A DNA stretch of 64,000 nucleotides from Clostridium_X cadaveris (GCF_039521325.1 NZ_BAAACD010000007.1); one strand, 5' to 3'. Numbered from the stretch's first letter, positions 25,691 to 35,087 are shown. A program made the numbers and translations. Notes: a model not told the origin generated them from the letters alone.

Positions 25691-25771
25691 ATTAGCAAAT
25701 TCATTGGTGGTGATAATACAATGGTAACTACATACAAGAAACGAATTCGCGCGACTTTGTATAAAATATAG
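25673..25771 (+). CDS. 32-residue basic small ORF, unknown
   Basis: The ATG at 25673 has AGGAG seven to eight bases upstream and encodes MENNMVISKFIGGDNT followed by a basic half (YKKRIRATLYKI). It is not hydrophobic and I know no relative. The ribosome binding site lies in the loop and the start codon in the stem of a 7-bp hairpin, suggesting translation control. It faces the riboswitch transcript. It could be a real peptide or a chance frame. Confidence 0.4.
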   Translation: MENNMVISKFIGGDNTMVTTYKKRIRATLYKI

Positions 25772-25781
25772 CAATATTAAA

Positions 25782-25860
25782 GGGAGCCTAAACTCTTCGG
25801 CTCCCACAAAATCTCACACATATTATTTCTAATAATATAAAGACCATTTCCCACCGAAAT
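25782..25860 (-). ncRNA. Three hairpins downstream of the cobalamin riboswitch
   Basis: In transcript order: ATTTC/GAAAT (25860-25846), ATATTATT/AATAATAT (25838-25820), and GGGAGCC/GGCTCCC (25805-25782) followed by TTTAAT. The last is a modest intrinsic terminator and the best candidate expression platform or end of a small RNA. Confidence 0.5.
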
Positions 25861-25874
25861 TTCTTTTAAAAGCA

Positions 25875-26042
25875 TAGGGCAGGTCTCCTGACTCAAAATC
25901 ATCCTACTAACTTAAGTCTTCCCGAGATATATCTCAGTGACTAAAATATAAGTTTTCGTCATTCTTACAGTAGCGGGGGCTGTTATGGATTTTAACCATA
26001 TTCCCTTTTAATACATTGCTTAAAAATGTAACCTTAAGCTTG
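25875..26042 (-). ncRNA. Cobalamin (B12) riboswitch, no downstream gene
   Basis: All signature blocks are present in order on the minus strand: AGGTTACATT, AAAAGGGAA, GGTTAAAATCC, CAGCCCCCGCTACTGTAA, GACGAAA, AGTCACTG, CGGGAAG, GTAGGATGA and the closing B12 box GAGTCAGGAGACCTGCC. This is a complete aptamer for adenosylcobalamin or a related cobamide. Downstream on its strand there is no gene for more than 2 kb; the next minus-strand gene is the HAD phosphatase beyond the opposing MATE gene. Confidence 0.92.
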
Positions 26043-26175
26043 TCTTATTCACTTTTCATACTTATAATATCATATAAAATATGTAATTGCAACATATTTT
26101 TTAATTTATAAATAATATTTTTAATTTTTGCTAATGATATTAAAGTACTAACATTATTTCTACGTAGGTGATAAA

Positions 26176-26853
26176 ATGCGGAAATATCTATACAAAATAA
26201 TATTGTTCTTCGTTGCTATAATGCTGATTTTTACGTCATCAATTTATGCTGAAGAAATTAAACAATCAAAATATAAAATATTAATAGATACAAATGAATT
26301 TTCTTTATATGTTATAGAATCCAACACTTTTAAGGTGGTGAAAAGATATCCTGTTGCTCTTGGAAAAAAAGAAACTCCATCACCTATTGGGTGTTGGAAA
26401 ATTTCTAGCAAAGCTCTTAAAAATCATGTATTTGGAGGCTATTGGCTTGGGCTTAATGTGCCTTGGGATACTTTTGGTATTCACGGTACGAATCGTCCAG
26501 ATTCTATAGGAAGTCTTTCATCTAATGGATGTATCCGTATGTACAATCAAAATATAGAAGAACTGTTTTACATGATTGATTATGATACACCTGTTATTGT
26601 ATACAGCGGACCAAGTTGGATTTTTTCTTCTTACGTTCGAAATATAAATCCTAATGATAAAGGTGCCGATGTATATGAAGTACAAAAGATACTAAATGCT
26701 ATGGGTTACTATAATGGCCCCTTTAATGGAATATATGATTATCCTCTCATAAAAGCAGTTCAACGTTATAAAATGGATTATGGTTTTGATTACGAAAATT
26801 ATACCCTAGATATGAAATTTTTGAATTCTATCGGAATATATAAATTCGAATAA
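26176..26853 (+). CDS. L,D-transpeptidase (YkuD) with C-terminal peptidoglycan-binding domain
   Basis: A 225-residue exported protein: signal peptide (IILFFVAIMLIFTSSIYA), a YkuD domain from about 30 to 145 with catalytic block GIHGTNRPDSIG and SLSSNGCIRMYN (His and Cys), and a PG_binding_1 domain from about 155 (NPNDKGADVYEVQKILNAMG). It cross-links peptidoglycan stems (3-3 links) or anchors proteins on the outer face of the membrane. The start follows GTAGGTG. Single gene, divergent from the cobalamin riboswitch. Confidence 0.92.
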   Translation: MRKYLYKIILFFVAIMLIFTSSIYAEEIKQSKYKILIDTNEFSLYVIESNTFKVVKRYPVALGKKETPSPIGCWKISSKALKNHVFGGYWLGLNVPWDTFGIHGTNRPDSIGSLSSNGCIRMYNQNIEELFYMIDYDTPVIVYSGPSWIFSSYVRNINPNDKGADVYEVQKILNAMGYYNGPFNGIYDYPLIKAVQRYKMDYGFDYENYTLDMKFLNSIGIYKFE

Positions 26854-26862
26854 ATACAAATA

Positions 26863-26908
26863 TAAAAGAATCCCCTATTATATACTTTATAATAGGGGAA
26901 TTCTTTTA
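26863..26908. terminator. Bidirectional terminator
   Basis: AAAAGAA-TCCCCTATTATA pairs with TATAATAGGGGA-TTCTTTT. It serves both the transpeptidase gene and the convergent HIRAN gene. Confidence 0.85.
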
Positions 26909-26912
26909 TATA

Positions 26913-28847
26913 CTAATTCTTAAGGTTGTCGCTTCCATTTATCATTGATATTATCTCTTTTATATCTAAAATCACATCTTTATAACTCATAACTACATCT
27001 ATTTGCATATAATTTTCGTCTAAATCTAAATCTTCTATTATTCCATATAGATATTTACCACTATCTAAAAGCTGTTTTAATATAAGATTATCTTGTTTAG
27101 ATACATATCCTATTACATATCCTTTTTCAGTAGCTATTTGAATTGCATTTTTATCATATGGATTATCACTTTCTCTTTTTAGAAGAACTATATCATTTTC
27201 TTGCAGCGTTCCCTCTATAACATCCATATTTCTGTAATACATTCCTGCTACATTTGTAGTCATTAAAGAGATATCTTTTATATGTGGAGTTATAATCTGA
27301 TTCTTTACATTTATAATCTCCTCTATTTTATCTTTACTTTTATCTTTATCGCTATATATAAGCTTTAAAATCTTTCCTCGTATTTCTCTATTGGGCTCAG
27401 TATCAGCAAGAGCCTTTAATAATTCTTGTATATCTTTATTTTTAACTAAGTTTCTCTTTTTTAAATATTTCAAACTTAATTTTCTACATTCATTAAATCT
27501 AGCTGATAATGATGAAAGATATAGCTCATCATCTTCTATATTATATTCCATTAAGAATCGTAAAAGAAACATAAGGCATATATCACCATTATTATTAGAG
27601 GTTAAATCATCCTGTTTTAAATCCTCAGAGCCACAGTTTATTTCATCAAAGGGCAGAGTCTTCTTGGCAAACTTAAGAAGTTTTTTCATTTCTTCCTTAC
27701 CACCAGTATCCCCCACATGATAATATACAGCCATATTCAATGGATTCCTCTTCAAAAAAGCTTTCAAATCATCAAATTCTATAGTTTCATCTATAAGTTC
27801 TCCAATATTGTAGTAGAAATCAACATCATAAAGTCCTTCTACAAGCCCCTGTCTAAATACAGGCTTCCACTTTGAAGATACTATAACTTCTCCAATCTTG
27901 TCTATCATCTGTTCTTTCAAGGATTTAGGAATTCTATCTACATCTTCTGCTTCTGCATATAGTGCATATCCTAAATAATCTATAGCCATCATATCATCTA
28001 GAGAATTTCCCATTTCATCTATTTTCTTTAGATAAAGCCATATAAAATTAGCACTATCTTCTATAGTATAAATAGATTTTTCTTCTAACTTTAATATATT
28101 AATTATAACTTTAGAGATTTTATGAAAATATTCTTCCTTTATTCTACAAGGCTCCAAATACCAACTCAAGTTAACCTTTTTGCTTAGAATACTGGCACTA
28201 ATCCCCTCTAATCCCTCATTGTCCATTCCTAGTAATAAAATTTTATCTTTTATTGTGTCATCAAACGGATATATATTTTGAAGACATATAAGTCTTCCAT
28301 ATCCATAAGTCCTCTTGAGTAAGTCAAAAATAAAAGTATTTTCGTCTTTACTATTCTTTACTGAATATACTACAAAAAACGTATATTCACTTAATATACC
28401 TAGTACCCTTCCATAGTCTTTAGCTTTTTCTTTGTCTACTATACCAAGAAGTGTAATTCCAAGCTTTATTAGAGATTCCTCATTTGATTTTGTAATAAAT
28501 TGTTCTGCTATGCTGCTTAAAGTAAGTCTATCTATAAACCCATCATTTACATAAGCACTTATCATCTCATAAAATGTAAAGTAATATAGGATTAACTTAT
28601 TTTCATCTAAGAAGTCTACCAGTTCATCTTCATTAGGACATTCTAAGTAATTGTCTATACAGAAAATTAGTTCTCTTGAAAGACTATACTTTCTTTCCAT
28701 GGGCAGTTCTTCTCCCATCAGAAATTGCTCAACGTCAAACTTACCACTATTCTCAAAATCCTGATTTTTATAGATAGAATCATAATTTCTATATACAAAG
28801 TCATTCAGCGTTTCATATATAAATTTACAATTTAATTCCTCTTGCAT
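26913..28847 (-). CDS. HIRAN-domain protein with a long helical N-terminal region
   Basis: A 644-residue cytoplasmic protein. About residues 1-520 are acidic and alpha-helical with repeat-like character and no family I recognise. About residues 535-625 form a HIRAN domain (TNVAGMYYRNMDVIEGTLQE, RESDNPYDKNAIQIATEKGY, IGYVSKQDN), which in helicases such as HLTF binds DNA 3' ends, and occurs alone in many bacterial proteins. No helicase or nuclease motifs are present. GGGGGGG lies upstream of the ATG. A DNA-related role is inferred from HIRAN only. Confidence 0.8.
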   Translation of the reverse strand: MQEELNCKFIYETLNDFVYRNYDSIYKNQDFENSGKFDVEQFLMGEELPMERKYSLSRELIFCIDNYLECPNEDELVDFLDENKLILYYFTFYEMISAYVNDGFIDRLTLSSIAEQFITKSNEESLIKLGITLLGIVDKEKAKDYGRVLGILSEYTFFVVYSVKNSKDENTFIFDLLKRTYGYGRLICLQNIYPFDDTIKDKILLLGMDNEGLEGISASILSKKVNLSWYLEPCRIKEEYFHKISKVIINILKLEEKSIYTIEDSANFIWLYLKKIDEMGNSLDDMMAIDYLGYALYAEAEDVDRIPKSLKEQMIDKIGEVIVSSKWKPVFRQGLVEGLYDVDFYYNIGELIDETIEFDDLKAFLKRNPLNMAVYYHVGDTGGKEEMKKLLKFAKKTLPFDEINCGSEDLKQDDLTSNNNGDICLMFLLRFLMEYNIEDDELYLSSLSARFNECRKLSLKYLKKRNLVKNKDIQELLKALADTEPNREIRGKILKLIYSDKDKSKDKIEEIINVKNQIITPHIKDISLMTTNVAGMYYRNMDVIEGTLQENDIVLLKRESDNPYDKNAIQIATEKGYVIGYVSKQDNLILKQLLDSGKYLYGIIEDLDLDENYMQIDVVMSYKDVILDIKEIISMINGSDNLKN

Positions 28848-28884
28848 AAGAACTCCCCCCTAACTTCTTAATATTTTCACTCTA

Positions 28885-30069
28885 TTAATCCAATTTTTTT
28901 AGTGCTATTTCTAGTCTTTCAAGTGCTTTTTTTAACACCTCTCTTGAGCAAGCTAAATTCAATCTTACAAAACCATCTCCATTGCTTCCAAAGCTATATC
29001 CTTGACTTAGAATAACCTTAGATTCTTTATTCAAGAACTCTTCTAATTCTTTTCCATTAAGTCCAAATTCTCTTAAATCAATCCAAGCTAAAAATGTAGC
29101 TTCTGATTCTATAACTTTAGCTTTAGGAACATGTATTTTCATAAAGTCCTTTAGATACTTAAAGTTTTCTTGTAGATAATCTAAAAGCTCATCAAGCCAC
29201 TTATCTCCCTTTTCATAAGCTGCTTTTATAGCTATGGCGCCAAGTAAATTAGGATCACCACCATGTTCTTTTTCAAGAACACTCTTATACTTCTCTCTTA
29301 ATGTTTTATTTGGAATAATGACATTTGATATTTGAAGGCCGCAGAGATTAAAAGTCTTATGACATGATATACAGGTTATAGTATTATCAGCTACCTCTTC
29401 ACCTAAAGATATCAAAAAATTATGTTTATAATCTTTATGAACAAGCTCACAGTGTGCATCATCGGATACTATAATTATATTATTCTCTATTAATATTTTG
29501 CTTAATTCTTGTAATTCTTTTTCGCTCCATGCTCTTCCAACAGGATTATGAGGATTACAAAGTATCATCATCTTTATGTCCTTATTTTCCTTTATGATAG
29601 CCTTCAGATTATCTAAATCCATATAATATTTGTCTCCTTGAAGCTTTAGCGGATTTTCTATGACAGTTCTGTTGGCATGTTTAATCATATTCGCAAACTG
29701 ATGATATACAGGAGGCTGAATTAATATTTTATCCCCTTCATCAGTATATGTTCTTATTGATCTAAGTATTATGTCTATAATAGTGCTGCCAAAGCATAGC
29801 CATTCACGCTTTATGTCAAAACCATGTCTTCTCTTATACCAAGCTATGAGAGCTTCATAAAGATCTTCATAGTCTCCACCATATCCTAATGCTCCATCTT
29901 TTATGTAATTTATTAAAGTTTGTCTAACACACTCTGGAGATTCAAAATCCATATCTGCAACCCATAATGGAATTGCTTCATCATTATCTACCCCATATTT
30001 TTCTAATACCATATCATGTTTTCTACTATGAGTATGTCTTCTGTCTACAACTTTGTCAAAATCGTACAT
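28885..30069 (-). CDS. MalY/PatB-family PLP-dependent C-S beta-lyase
   Basis: A 394-residue fold-type I enzyme. The N-terminus ends in the family mark IPLWVADMDFESPECV; PLP contacts are in CNPHNPVGRAWSEKEL and VSDDAHCELVHKDYKH; the Schiff-base Lys is in CISCHKTFNLCGLQ. These features identify PatB-type cystathionine beta-lyase/cysteine desulfhydrase, which releases thiols or H2S from Cys conjugates. It lies 78 bp behind the TetM-like gene on the same strand, with its own AAGGGG site. Confidence 0.92.
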   Translation of the reverse strand: MYDFDKVVDRRHTHSRKHDMVLEKYGVDNDEAIPLWVADMDFESPECVRQTLINYIKDGALGYGGDYEDLYEALIAWYKRRHGFDIKREWLCFGSTIIDIILRSIRTYTDEGDKILIQPPVYHQFANMIKHANRTVIENPLKLQGDKYYMDLDNLKAIIKENKDIKMMILCNPHNPVGRAWSEKELQELSKILIENNIIIVSDDAHCELVHKDYKHNFLISLGEEVADNTITCISCHKTFNLCGLQISNVIIPNKTLREKYKSVLEKEHGGDPNLLGAIAIKAAYEKGDKWLDELLDYLQENFKYLKDFMKIHVPKAKVIESEATFLAWIDLREFGLNGKELEEFLNKESKVILSQGYSFGSNGDGFVRLNLACSREVLKKALERLEIALKKLD

Positions 30070-30147
30070 TTTAATACCCCTTTTCTTAATATAATCTTTT
30101 TATATGATAGAATTAAAACTCCACCTGAAACTAAAAATTCAGTTTAT

Positions 30148-32106
30148 TTACTCAGAGATGCAATGCATATAGTTATCAGATTCATTCCCCTTTACTACAA
30201 AGCCTACTCCCTTAGAACAAAATACTGAAGCTGAGGTATACTCTGTATCTGCATCTTTATTGTATCCTTTTTCTTTAATTATCTCTCCCTCATTATGGCA
30301 GTAATCATATCCATCAAAGATAAAATTTATAATTCCACGCCCTTTTGTGAAAGATACTAACTCTAATGAATAGTTCATAAATGTCTTTACAGGCCCCCTG
30401 CCTTCTATTATGACTTTTTCTCCAAATATCTTTGGTGTATCAAAAGTTCCATTGAACTTTTGTATATCTGATAATACTCTTCCCATGCTGTCAATATTTA
30501 CTTGTATCTTAAATCTATAGTATGGTTCAAGAAGAGTGCTATCCGCCTTTTCCAAGCCCTGTCTTAACGCTCTATAAGTAGCTTCTCTAAAATCCCCACC
30601 CTCTGTATGTTTTATATGAGATTTTCCATTAATTAAAGTAACTTTTATATCCGTTATTGGAGCCCCTATAAGAATTCCATTATGCTCTCTTTCAAAAACA
30701 TGACTTTTAACTAAGTTTTGAAAATTTACAGCTAAAGTATCTATAGGACAATTACTATAAAATGTTATACCACTTCCTCTTTGTCCCGGCTCAAGTCTTA
30801 AATGTACCTCTGCATAATGTCTTAAAGGTTCAAAATGTCCTCTACCTATAGAAGTTTTTCTTATTGTCTCTTTATAAAGTATCTGGCAAGGCCCAAACTC
30901 TATATCCAACTTAAACCTATCTTTTACTATTTCTTTTAGTATCTCAAGCTGAATTACGCCCATAACATGAATATGTATCTCTTTAAGCTTTTCATGCCAT
31001 ATAACCTTTAGCGAGGTTTCCTCATCCTCTAAAATTTTGAAAAAACTTAAAACTTCTTTGGGATTAAGTTTCTCATCATAAATTACCTTAGAACTCAATG
31101 TAGGAATCATGTCATAATCTATGTTTTCTTCCCTATATCCTATCCCTTGCCCTGAAAATATCTTTGTAAGTCCTACTAATCCAAATACTTCTCCAGCTTT
31201 TGCTTCATTTGTCTTTTCAAATTTTTCCCCATTATAGTATCTTATATCATTTATTTTTTCATTTAAGACTTCTCCATTAAACTTATAACTTACTATGTCT
31301 TTAGTCTTAATAGTCCCTCTTATAGCTTTTACATATGTGATTCTATTTCCATTACCGTCATATTTTACTTTATATACTTTTCCTTGAAAGTCACCATCAT
31401 CATTATATTCAGTTGTTGTTAGATTGTGAAAACTATTTATAAATTTTTCTATACCTAAATCCTGAAGAGCTGAACCTTTAAAACAAGGAAATACATCACG
31501 GTGATTTATCATATTTTTCAATTCTTCTAGCCAAAGTTTTTTATCATACTTTCCGTCTAAATATTGTTCCAAAAGATTATTATTATTCTCTGCTATTATT
31601 TCTATGAGTCCATCATCTATATCTTCTTCAAACATATTATTTTCAATCAAATATGCGTCAGGAGAAAGATTGCACTTTATATCATCAAGAGTTTCTATGC
31701 AGTCTGCTCCATCTCTATCAATCTTATTTATAAATATAAAAGTTGGGATGTTGTACTTTCTTAATAATCTCCATATTGTTTCTGTATGAGCTTGTACTCC
31801 CTCAACTGCACTTACAACTACTATTGCGTAATCCATTATGCTTATGGCTCTTTCCATTTCTGGCGAAAAATCTATATGTCCAGGTGTGTCTACCAGGTAG
31901 TAAGTTGAATCCTTATAGTTGAATCTCCCTTGAGATGAAAATATAGTTATTCCTCTGTCCTTCTCTATTTGATGACTATCTAGAAAAGCATCTTTGTAAT
32001 CTACCCTTCCCCTTTTTCTTATTGCATTTGTGTGATACAAAATCTGTTCTGCCAATGTGGTTTTCCCGGCATCTACATGAGCCAGTATCCCTATAGTTTT
32101 ATTCAT
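30148..32106 (-). CDS. TetM/TetO-like ribosomal-protection family GTPase (EF-G superfamily)
   Basis: A 652-residue translation GTPase. G1 AHVDAGKTTLAEQILYH, G2 KDRGITIFSS, G3 DTPGHIDFSPEMERA and G4 INKIDRDGAD are intact. Domain II, the domain IV core (GRGHFEPLRHYAEVHLRLEP) and EFG_C follow, as in Tet(M)/Tet(O)/Tet(W) proteins and close in length to them. It is clearly divergent from the Tet proteins I know, so tetracycline resistance cannot be assumed; clostridia carry chromosomal members of this family of unknown role. It has no attenuator leader that I can see. Confidence 0.88.
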   Translation of the reverse strand: MNKTIGILAHVDAGKTTLAEQILYHTNAIRKRGRVDYKDAFLDSHQIEKDRGITIFSSQGRFNYKDSTYYLVDTPGHIDFSPEMERAISIMDYAIVVVSAVEGVQAHTETIWRLLRKYNIPTFIFINKIDRDGADCIETLDDIKCNLSPDAYLIENNMFEEDIDDGLIEIIAENNNNLLEQYLDGKYDKKLWLEELKNMINHRDVFPCFKGSALQDLGIEKFINSFHNLTTTEYNDDGDFQGKVYKVKYDGNGNRITYVKAIRGTIKTKDIVSYKFNGEVLNEKINDIRYYNGEKFEKTNEAKAGEVFGLVGLTKIFSGQGIGYREENIDYDMIPTLSSKVIYDEKLNPKEVLSFFKILEDEETSLKVIWHEKLKEIHIHVMGVIQLEILKEIVKDRFKLDIEFGPCQILYKETIRKTSIGRGHFEPLRHYAEVHLRLEPGQRGSGITFYSNCPIDTLAVNFQNLVKSHVFEREHNGILIGAPITDIKVTLINGKSHIKHTEGGDFREATYRALRQGLEKADSTLLEPYYRFKIQVNIDSMGRVLSDIQKFNGTFDTPKIFGEKVIIEGRGPVKTFMNYSLELVSFTKGRGIINFIFDGYDYCHNEGEIIKEKGYNKDADTEYTSASVFCSKGVGFVVKGNESDNYMHCISE

Positions 32107-32230
32107 AATCTCACATCCTATGTGTTATTGATTCTTAATCTTATTATATCAAAAAATCCTTTTATATTCTTGAAATACGTCTTTGGATTTTCCTAAAATT
32201 CAGATAATTTTCCCATTACCTATCACTATT

Positions 32231-32273
32231 AAAAAAGGTACCTTGATACTCTTTAAGCATCTTGGCACCTTGT
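32231..32273 (-). terminator. Terminator of the prolyl oligopeptidase gene
   Basis: AAGGTACC and AGGTGCC-type arms (AAGGTGCCAAGATGC ... GTATCAAGGTACCTT) pair on the minus strand and run into TTTTTTAAT. Confidence 0.65.
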
Positions 32274-32276
32274 ATA

Positions 32277-34301
32277 TTATACTAACACCTTTTCTAAGAA
32301 AGAATATATATCAGCTTCTACATCTATAAGTTTTGAAATAGGCTTTCCTTGTCCATGCCCTGCATTTTTTTCTACTCTTAAAAGTATAGGATTTTCTCCG
32401 CTTGATACTTCCTCTAGAGTTGCAACATATTTATAAGAATGGCAAGGCAGTACTCTGTCATCACTATCTCCTGTAGCAACTAATACTGGAGGATAAACAG
32501 TTCCACATTTTATATTGTGAAGTGGTGAGTATTTAAATAAGAATTTGAAATGTTCCTTATCATGCTCGGCATCTCCATATTCAGGAATCCAGAATCTTCC
32601 TATTGTATACTTATGATATCTAAGCATATCTAAAACTCCAACTTGCGTGATTACAGCTCCATAAAGATCTGGTCTTTGAACCATACATGCTCCAGTAAGT
32701 AGGCCTCCATTGCTTCTTCCTCTTATAGCCAGATATCTATTGTTTGTATATTTGTTTTCTATAAGCCATTCTGCACAGGATATGAAATCATCAAAGCAAT
32801 TCTGCTTTTTCTCAAGCATAGCATCTTCATGCCATTGCTCTCCATATTCATTCCCTCCTCTTATATTGGCAACTGCAAAAACTCCCCCTCTTTCCATCCA
32901 TACTAGTTCTGGAACTCTGAATTCCGGTATTCTGTTTAGATTAAACCCTCCATAAGCGTATAATAATGTTCTATTTCCACCATCTAATTTTATCCCCTTC
33001 CTATGGCTTATAAACATAGGAATTTCTGTGCCATCTTTAGAAGTCACAAAAACTTGAATAGTTTCAAACTTAGAGAAATCTACATCTAAATGAGGTTCAA
33101 ATACTTTAGTGCACTCCTTACTTTGTAGATCAAATCTATAAATGGTGTCTGGTAAAAGATATGAGGCAAATTTGAAGAAGATCTCTTTACCTTTTTCTCC
33201 TTTAGACATTTCTGATATGGCACCTAAAGAATTCATCTCATGATTGTATAACTTACCTGTAGATATATTATACATAGCAAGCTCATGATGAGCATGATGC
33301 ATAAATGCTAATACTATATATCCATCATTATATATAGCAAAAGATATTGTATCTATATTATCTTCTTCCACGAGTTCTTTCCAGTTTTCTTCTCTATAGT
33401 CATTCAAGTCTACTTCTATTATTCTTCTCTTAGGTGCACAGTAATTCGTAAGGAAGTAAAACTTTGTTTCTTTATTTCCTAAAAGCTCCCAAGATGCCTC
33501 TTTCCCTTCAAATGGGTCAAAAATCTTTTCTTTTTTAAGATCTTGGATTAATACCAAATTATTTGAAGACGTACCCTTTTGCTTTTCTAATATCATATAG
33601 TCTCCATCAGAAGTTAAGGCTACATAGTTTGAGTACTCTGATTTTTGTTTGCCATCAACTAAAATTATGTCATCATTTTGTGTTGTTCCAAGATTGTGTA
33701 TGCACACCATATTGTGATAAGACAATTCCTCGTCATCCATAGACCCTTGTTCTGGATATCTAGAATATATAAAACTTTCACCATTTGTAAGCCATTCTAT
33801 TCCTGTAAAGCGGCACCAGTTCAACTCTTCATCTATGTGCTTTTTTTCCCTCATATCATAAATCTTTATTACCTGCCAGTCACTACCCTTTTGAGATATT
33901 GAATAAGCAAGTATGTCTTTAACTGGATTTACAGAAACAGTTCCTATTGCAGCTGTGCCATCTTCTGCATAAGAGTTAGGATCTATTAAAAGTTCCTTTT
34001 CTCCATTGAGTTCTTTTGCCCTATAATAGCATGGTTGGTTTCTACTACCATCATTATAAAAGAAATAGTAATATCCATTAAATTTCTTAGGCGATGAATA
34101 GCTGTCAAACTTCCAAAGTTCCTTCATTCTGTCTTTTATAATATCGTAATCATAGTAGCCTTCAACAAATTCTTTAGTTTTTTCATTATGCTCGTCCACA
34201 AACATTGTAGTATCTTCGCTATGAATATCCTCAAGCCACCTATATGGATCATAAACCTTCATACCATGATAATCATCTACTACTTTAACCTTTTTTATCA
34301 T
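32277..34301 (-). CDS. Prolyl oligopeptidase family serine peptidase (S9A)
   Basis: A 674-residue protein with an N-terminal seven-bladed propeller (from DPYRWLEDIHSEDTTMFVDE) and a C-terminal alpha/beta hydrolase. The catalytic Ser is in AIRGRSNGGLLTGACM, Asp in TGDSDDRVLPCHSYK, His in EKNAGHGQGKPI. No signal peptide, so it cleaves short proline-containing peptides in the cytoplasm. The ATG at 34301 is preferred because GGGGTG lies six bases upstream; 22 further in-frame codons upstream overlap the end of the DUF488 gene. It follows that gene on the same strand. Confidence 0.92.
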   Translation of the reverse strand: MIKKVKVVDDYHGMKVYDPYRWLEDIHSEDTTMFVDEHNEKTKEFVEGYYDYDIIKDRMKELWKFDSYSSPKKFNGYYYFFYNDGSRNQPCYYRAKELNGEKELLIDPNSYAEDGTAAIGTVSVNPVKDILAYSISQKGSDWQVIKIYDMREKKHIDEELNWCRFTGIEWLTNGESFIYSRYPEQGSMDDEELSYHNMVCIHNLGTTQNDDIILVDGKQKSEYSNYVALTSDGDYMILEKQKGTSSNNLVLIQDLKKEKIFDPFEGKEASWELLGNKETKFYFLTNYCAPKRRIIEVDLNDYREENWKELVEEDNIDTISFAIYNDGYIVLAFMHHAHHELAMYNISTGKLYNHEMNSLGAISEMSKGEKGKEIFFKFASYLLPDTIYRFDLQSKECTKVFEPHLDVDFSKFETIQVFVTSKDGTEIPMFISHRKGIKLDGGNRTLLYAYGGFNLNRIPEFRVPELVWMERGGVFAVANIRGGNEYGEQWHEDAMLEKKQNCFDDFISCAEWLIENKYTNNRYLAIRGRSNGGLLTGACMVQRPDLYGAVITQVGVLDMLRYHKYTIGRFWIPEYGDAEHDKEHFKFLFKYSPLHNIKCGTVYPPVLVATGDSDDRVLPCHSYKYVATLEEVSSGENPILLRVEKNAGHGQGKPISKLIDVEADIYSFLEKVLV

Positions 34302-34363
34302 AAAAAACACCCCAACTTTCCCAAATCCTCTAATTATTCTTATGACTGTTAATAAATTTACAA

Positions 34364-34987
34364 TCACTTTTTCTCATCTATATGTTCTATCCTATATCCT
34401 ATTTCTTTATTAGCCCTTCTATATCCTTCTTTTATCATATCTTCTCTAGACATTTTATTTCCCAAAAGCTCGTCTATAGTAAGGTCATATCTTTTGCTGA
34501 AATATTTATCTAAAAGCATTTCTTCTATATCTTCCTGTGATGCAATGGAATAGTCATGCAGTATATGCTTTACATCAAAATCTTCTTCTCTCAAAGCTCT
34601 ACCTACTAAAACACTTCTATGACATCTTATAGGCTCCTGCATAGCACCTAAAAGTGCTATTCTATATCCTTTTCTACACCCATTTTTAAGCCTTTCAATT
34701 CCTGATAAAAAATCATCCTCTTTACACACTTTTTCAAAATCAGAGTATCCCTCTTTATTGTATGACTGTTTGTTTTCTCGTTTAGCTGCTAATTCCTTAG
34801 CCATATAAATGTATGTAAAACCTTCATTTATTAAAGTATTTCTTATAGTTTCTTTATTATACTGAATATTATATTTTGAATAAGGTGTCCCTCTTATATC
34901 AACAACACAATTTATATGGTGTTTTTTCAGCATATCTATAAGTCTCTCTACTGAATAATTAGAATGACCTATTGTGTATATTTCCAT
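34364..34987 (-). CDS. DUF488 family protein
   Basis: A 207-residue protein starting MEIYTIGHSNYSVERLIDML, the hallmark of DUF488, with CVVDIRGTPYSKYN and the conserved Cys-His block EPIRCHRSVLVGRAL. The ATG at 34987 has GAGAGGT eight bases upstream; a GTG three codons earlier falls inside that region. The family is uncharacterised; the Cys-His pair hints at a nucleic acid or small-molecule enzyme. The prolyl oligopeptidase gene starts about 60 bp after its stop, so the two may share a transcript. Confidence 0.9.
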   Translation of the reverse strand: MEIYTIGHSNYSVERLIDMLKKHHINCVVDIRGTPYSKYNIQYNKETIRNTLINEGFTYIYMAKELAAKRENKQSYNKEGYSDFEKVCKEDDFLSGIERLKNGCRKGYRIALLGAMQEPIRCHRSVLVGRALREEDFDVKHILHDYSIASQEDIEEMLLDKYFSKRYDLTIDELLGNKMSREDMIKEGYRRANKEIGYRIEHIDEKK

Positions 34988-35087
34988 ACTTTTCACCTCT
35001 CTCCATTACTATATTTTTATTTTAATACATTAAACTTAAACATATACTACTTTTTTGTATTTTTATCTCTTATATTTTGTAATATAA

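Noticed and set aside
25601..25807. 68-codon minus-strand frame downstream of the cobalamin riboswitch
   Set aside because: It starts with GTG inside the terminator hairpin, has no ribosome site, and its translation looks like random AT-rich sequence.
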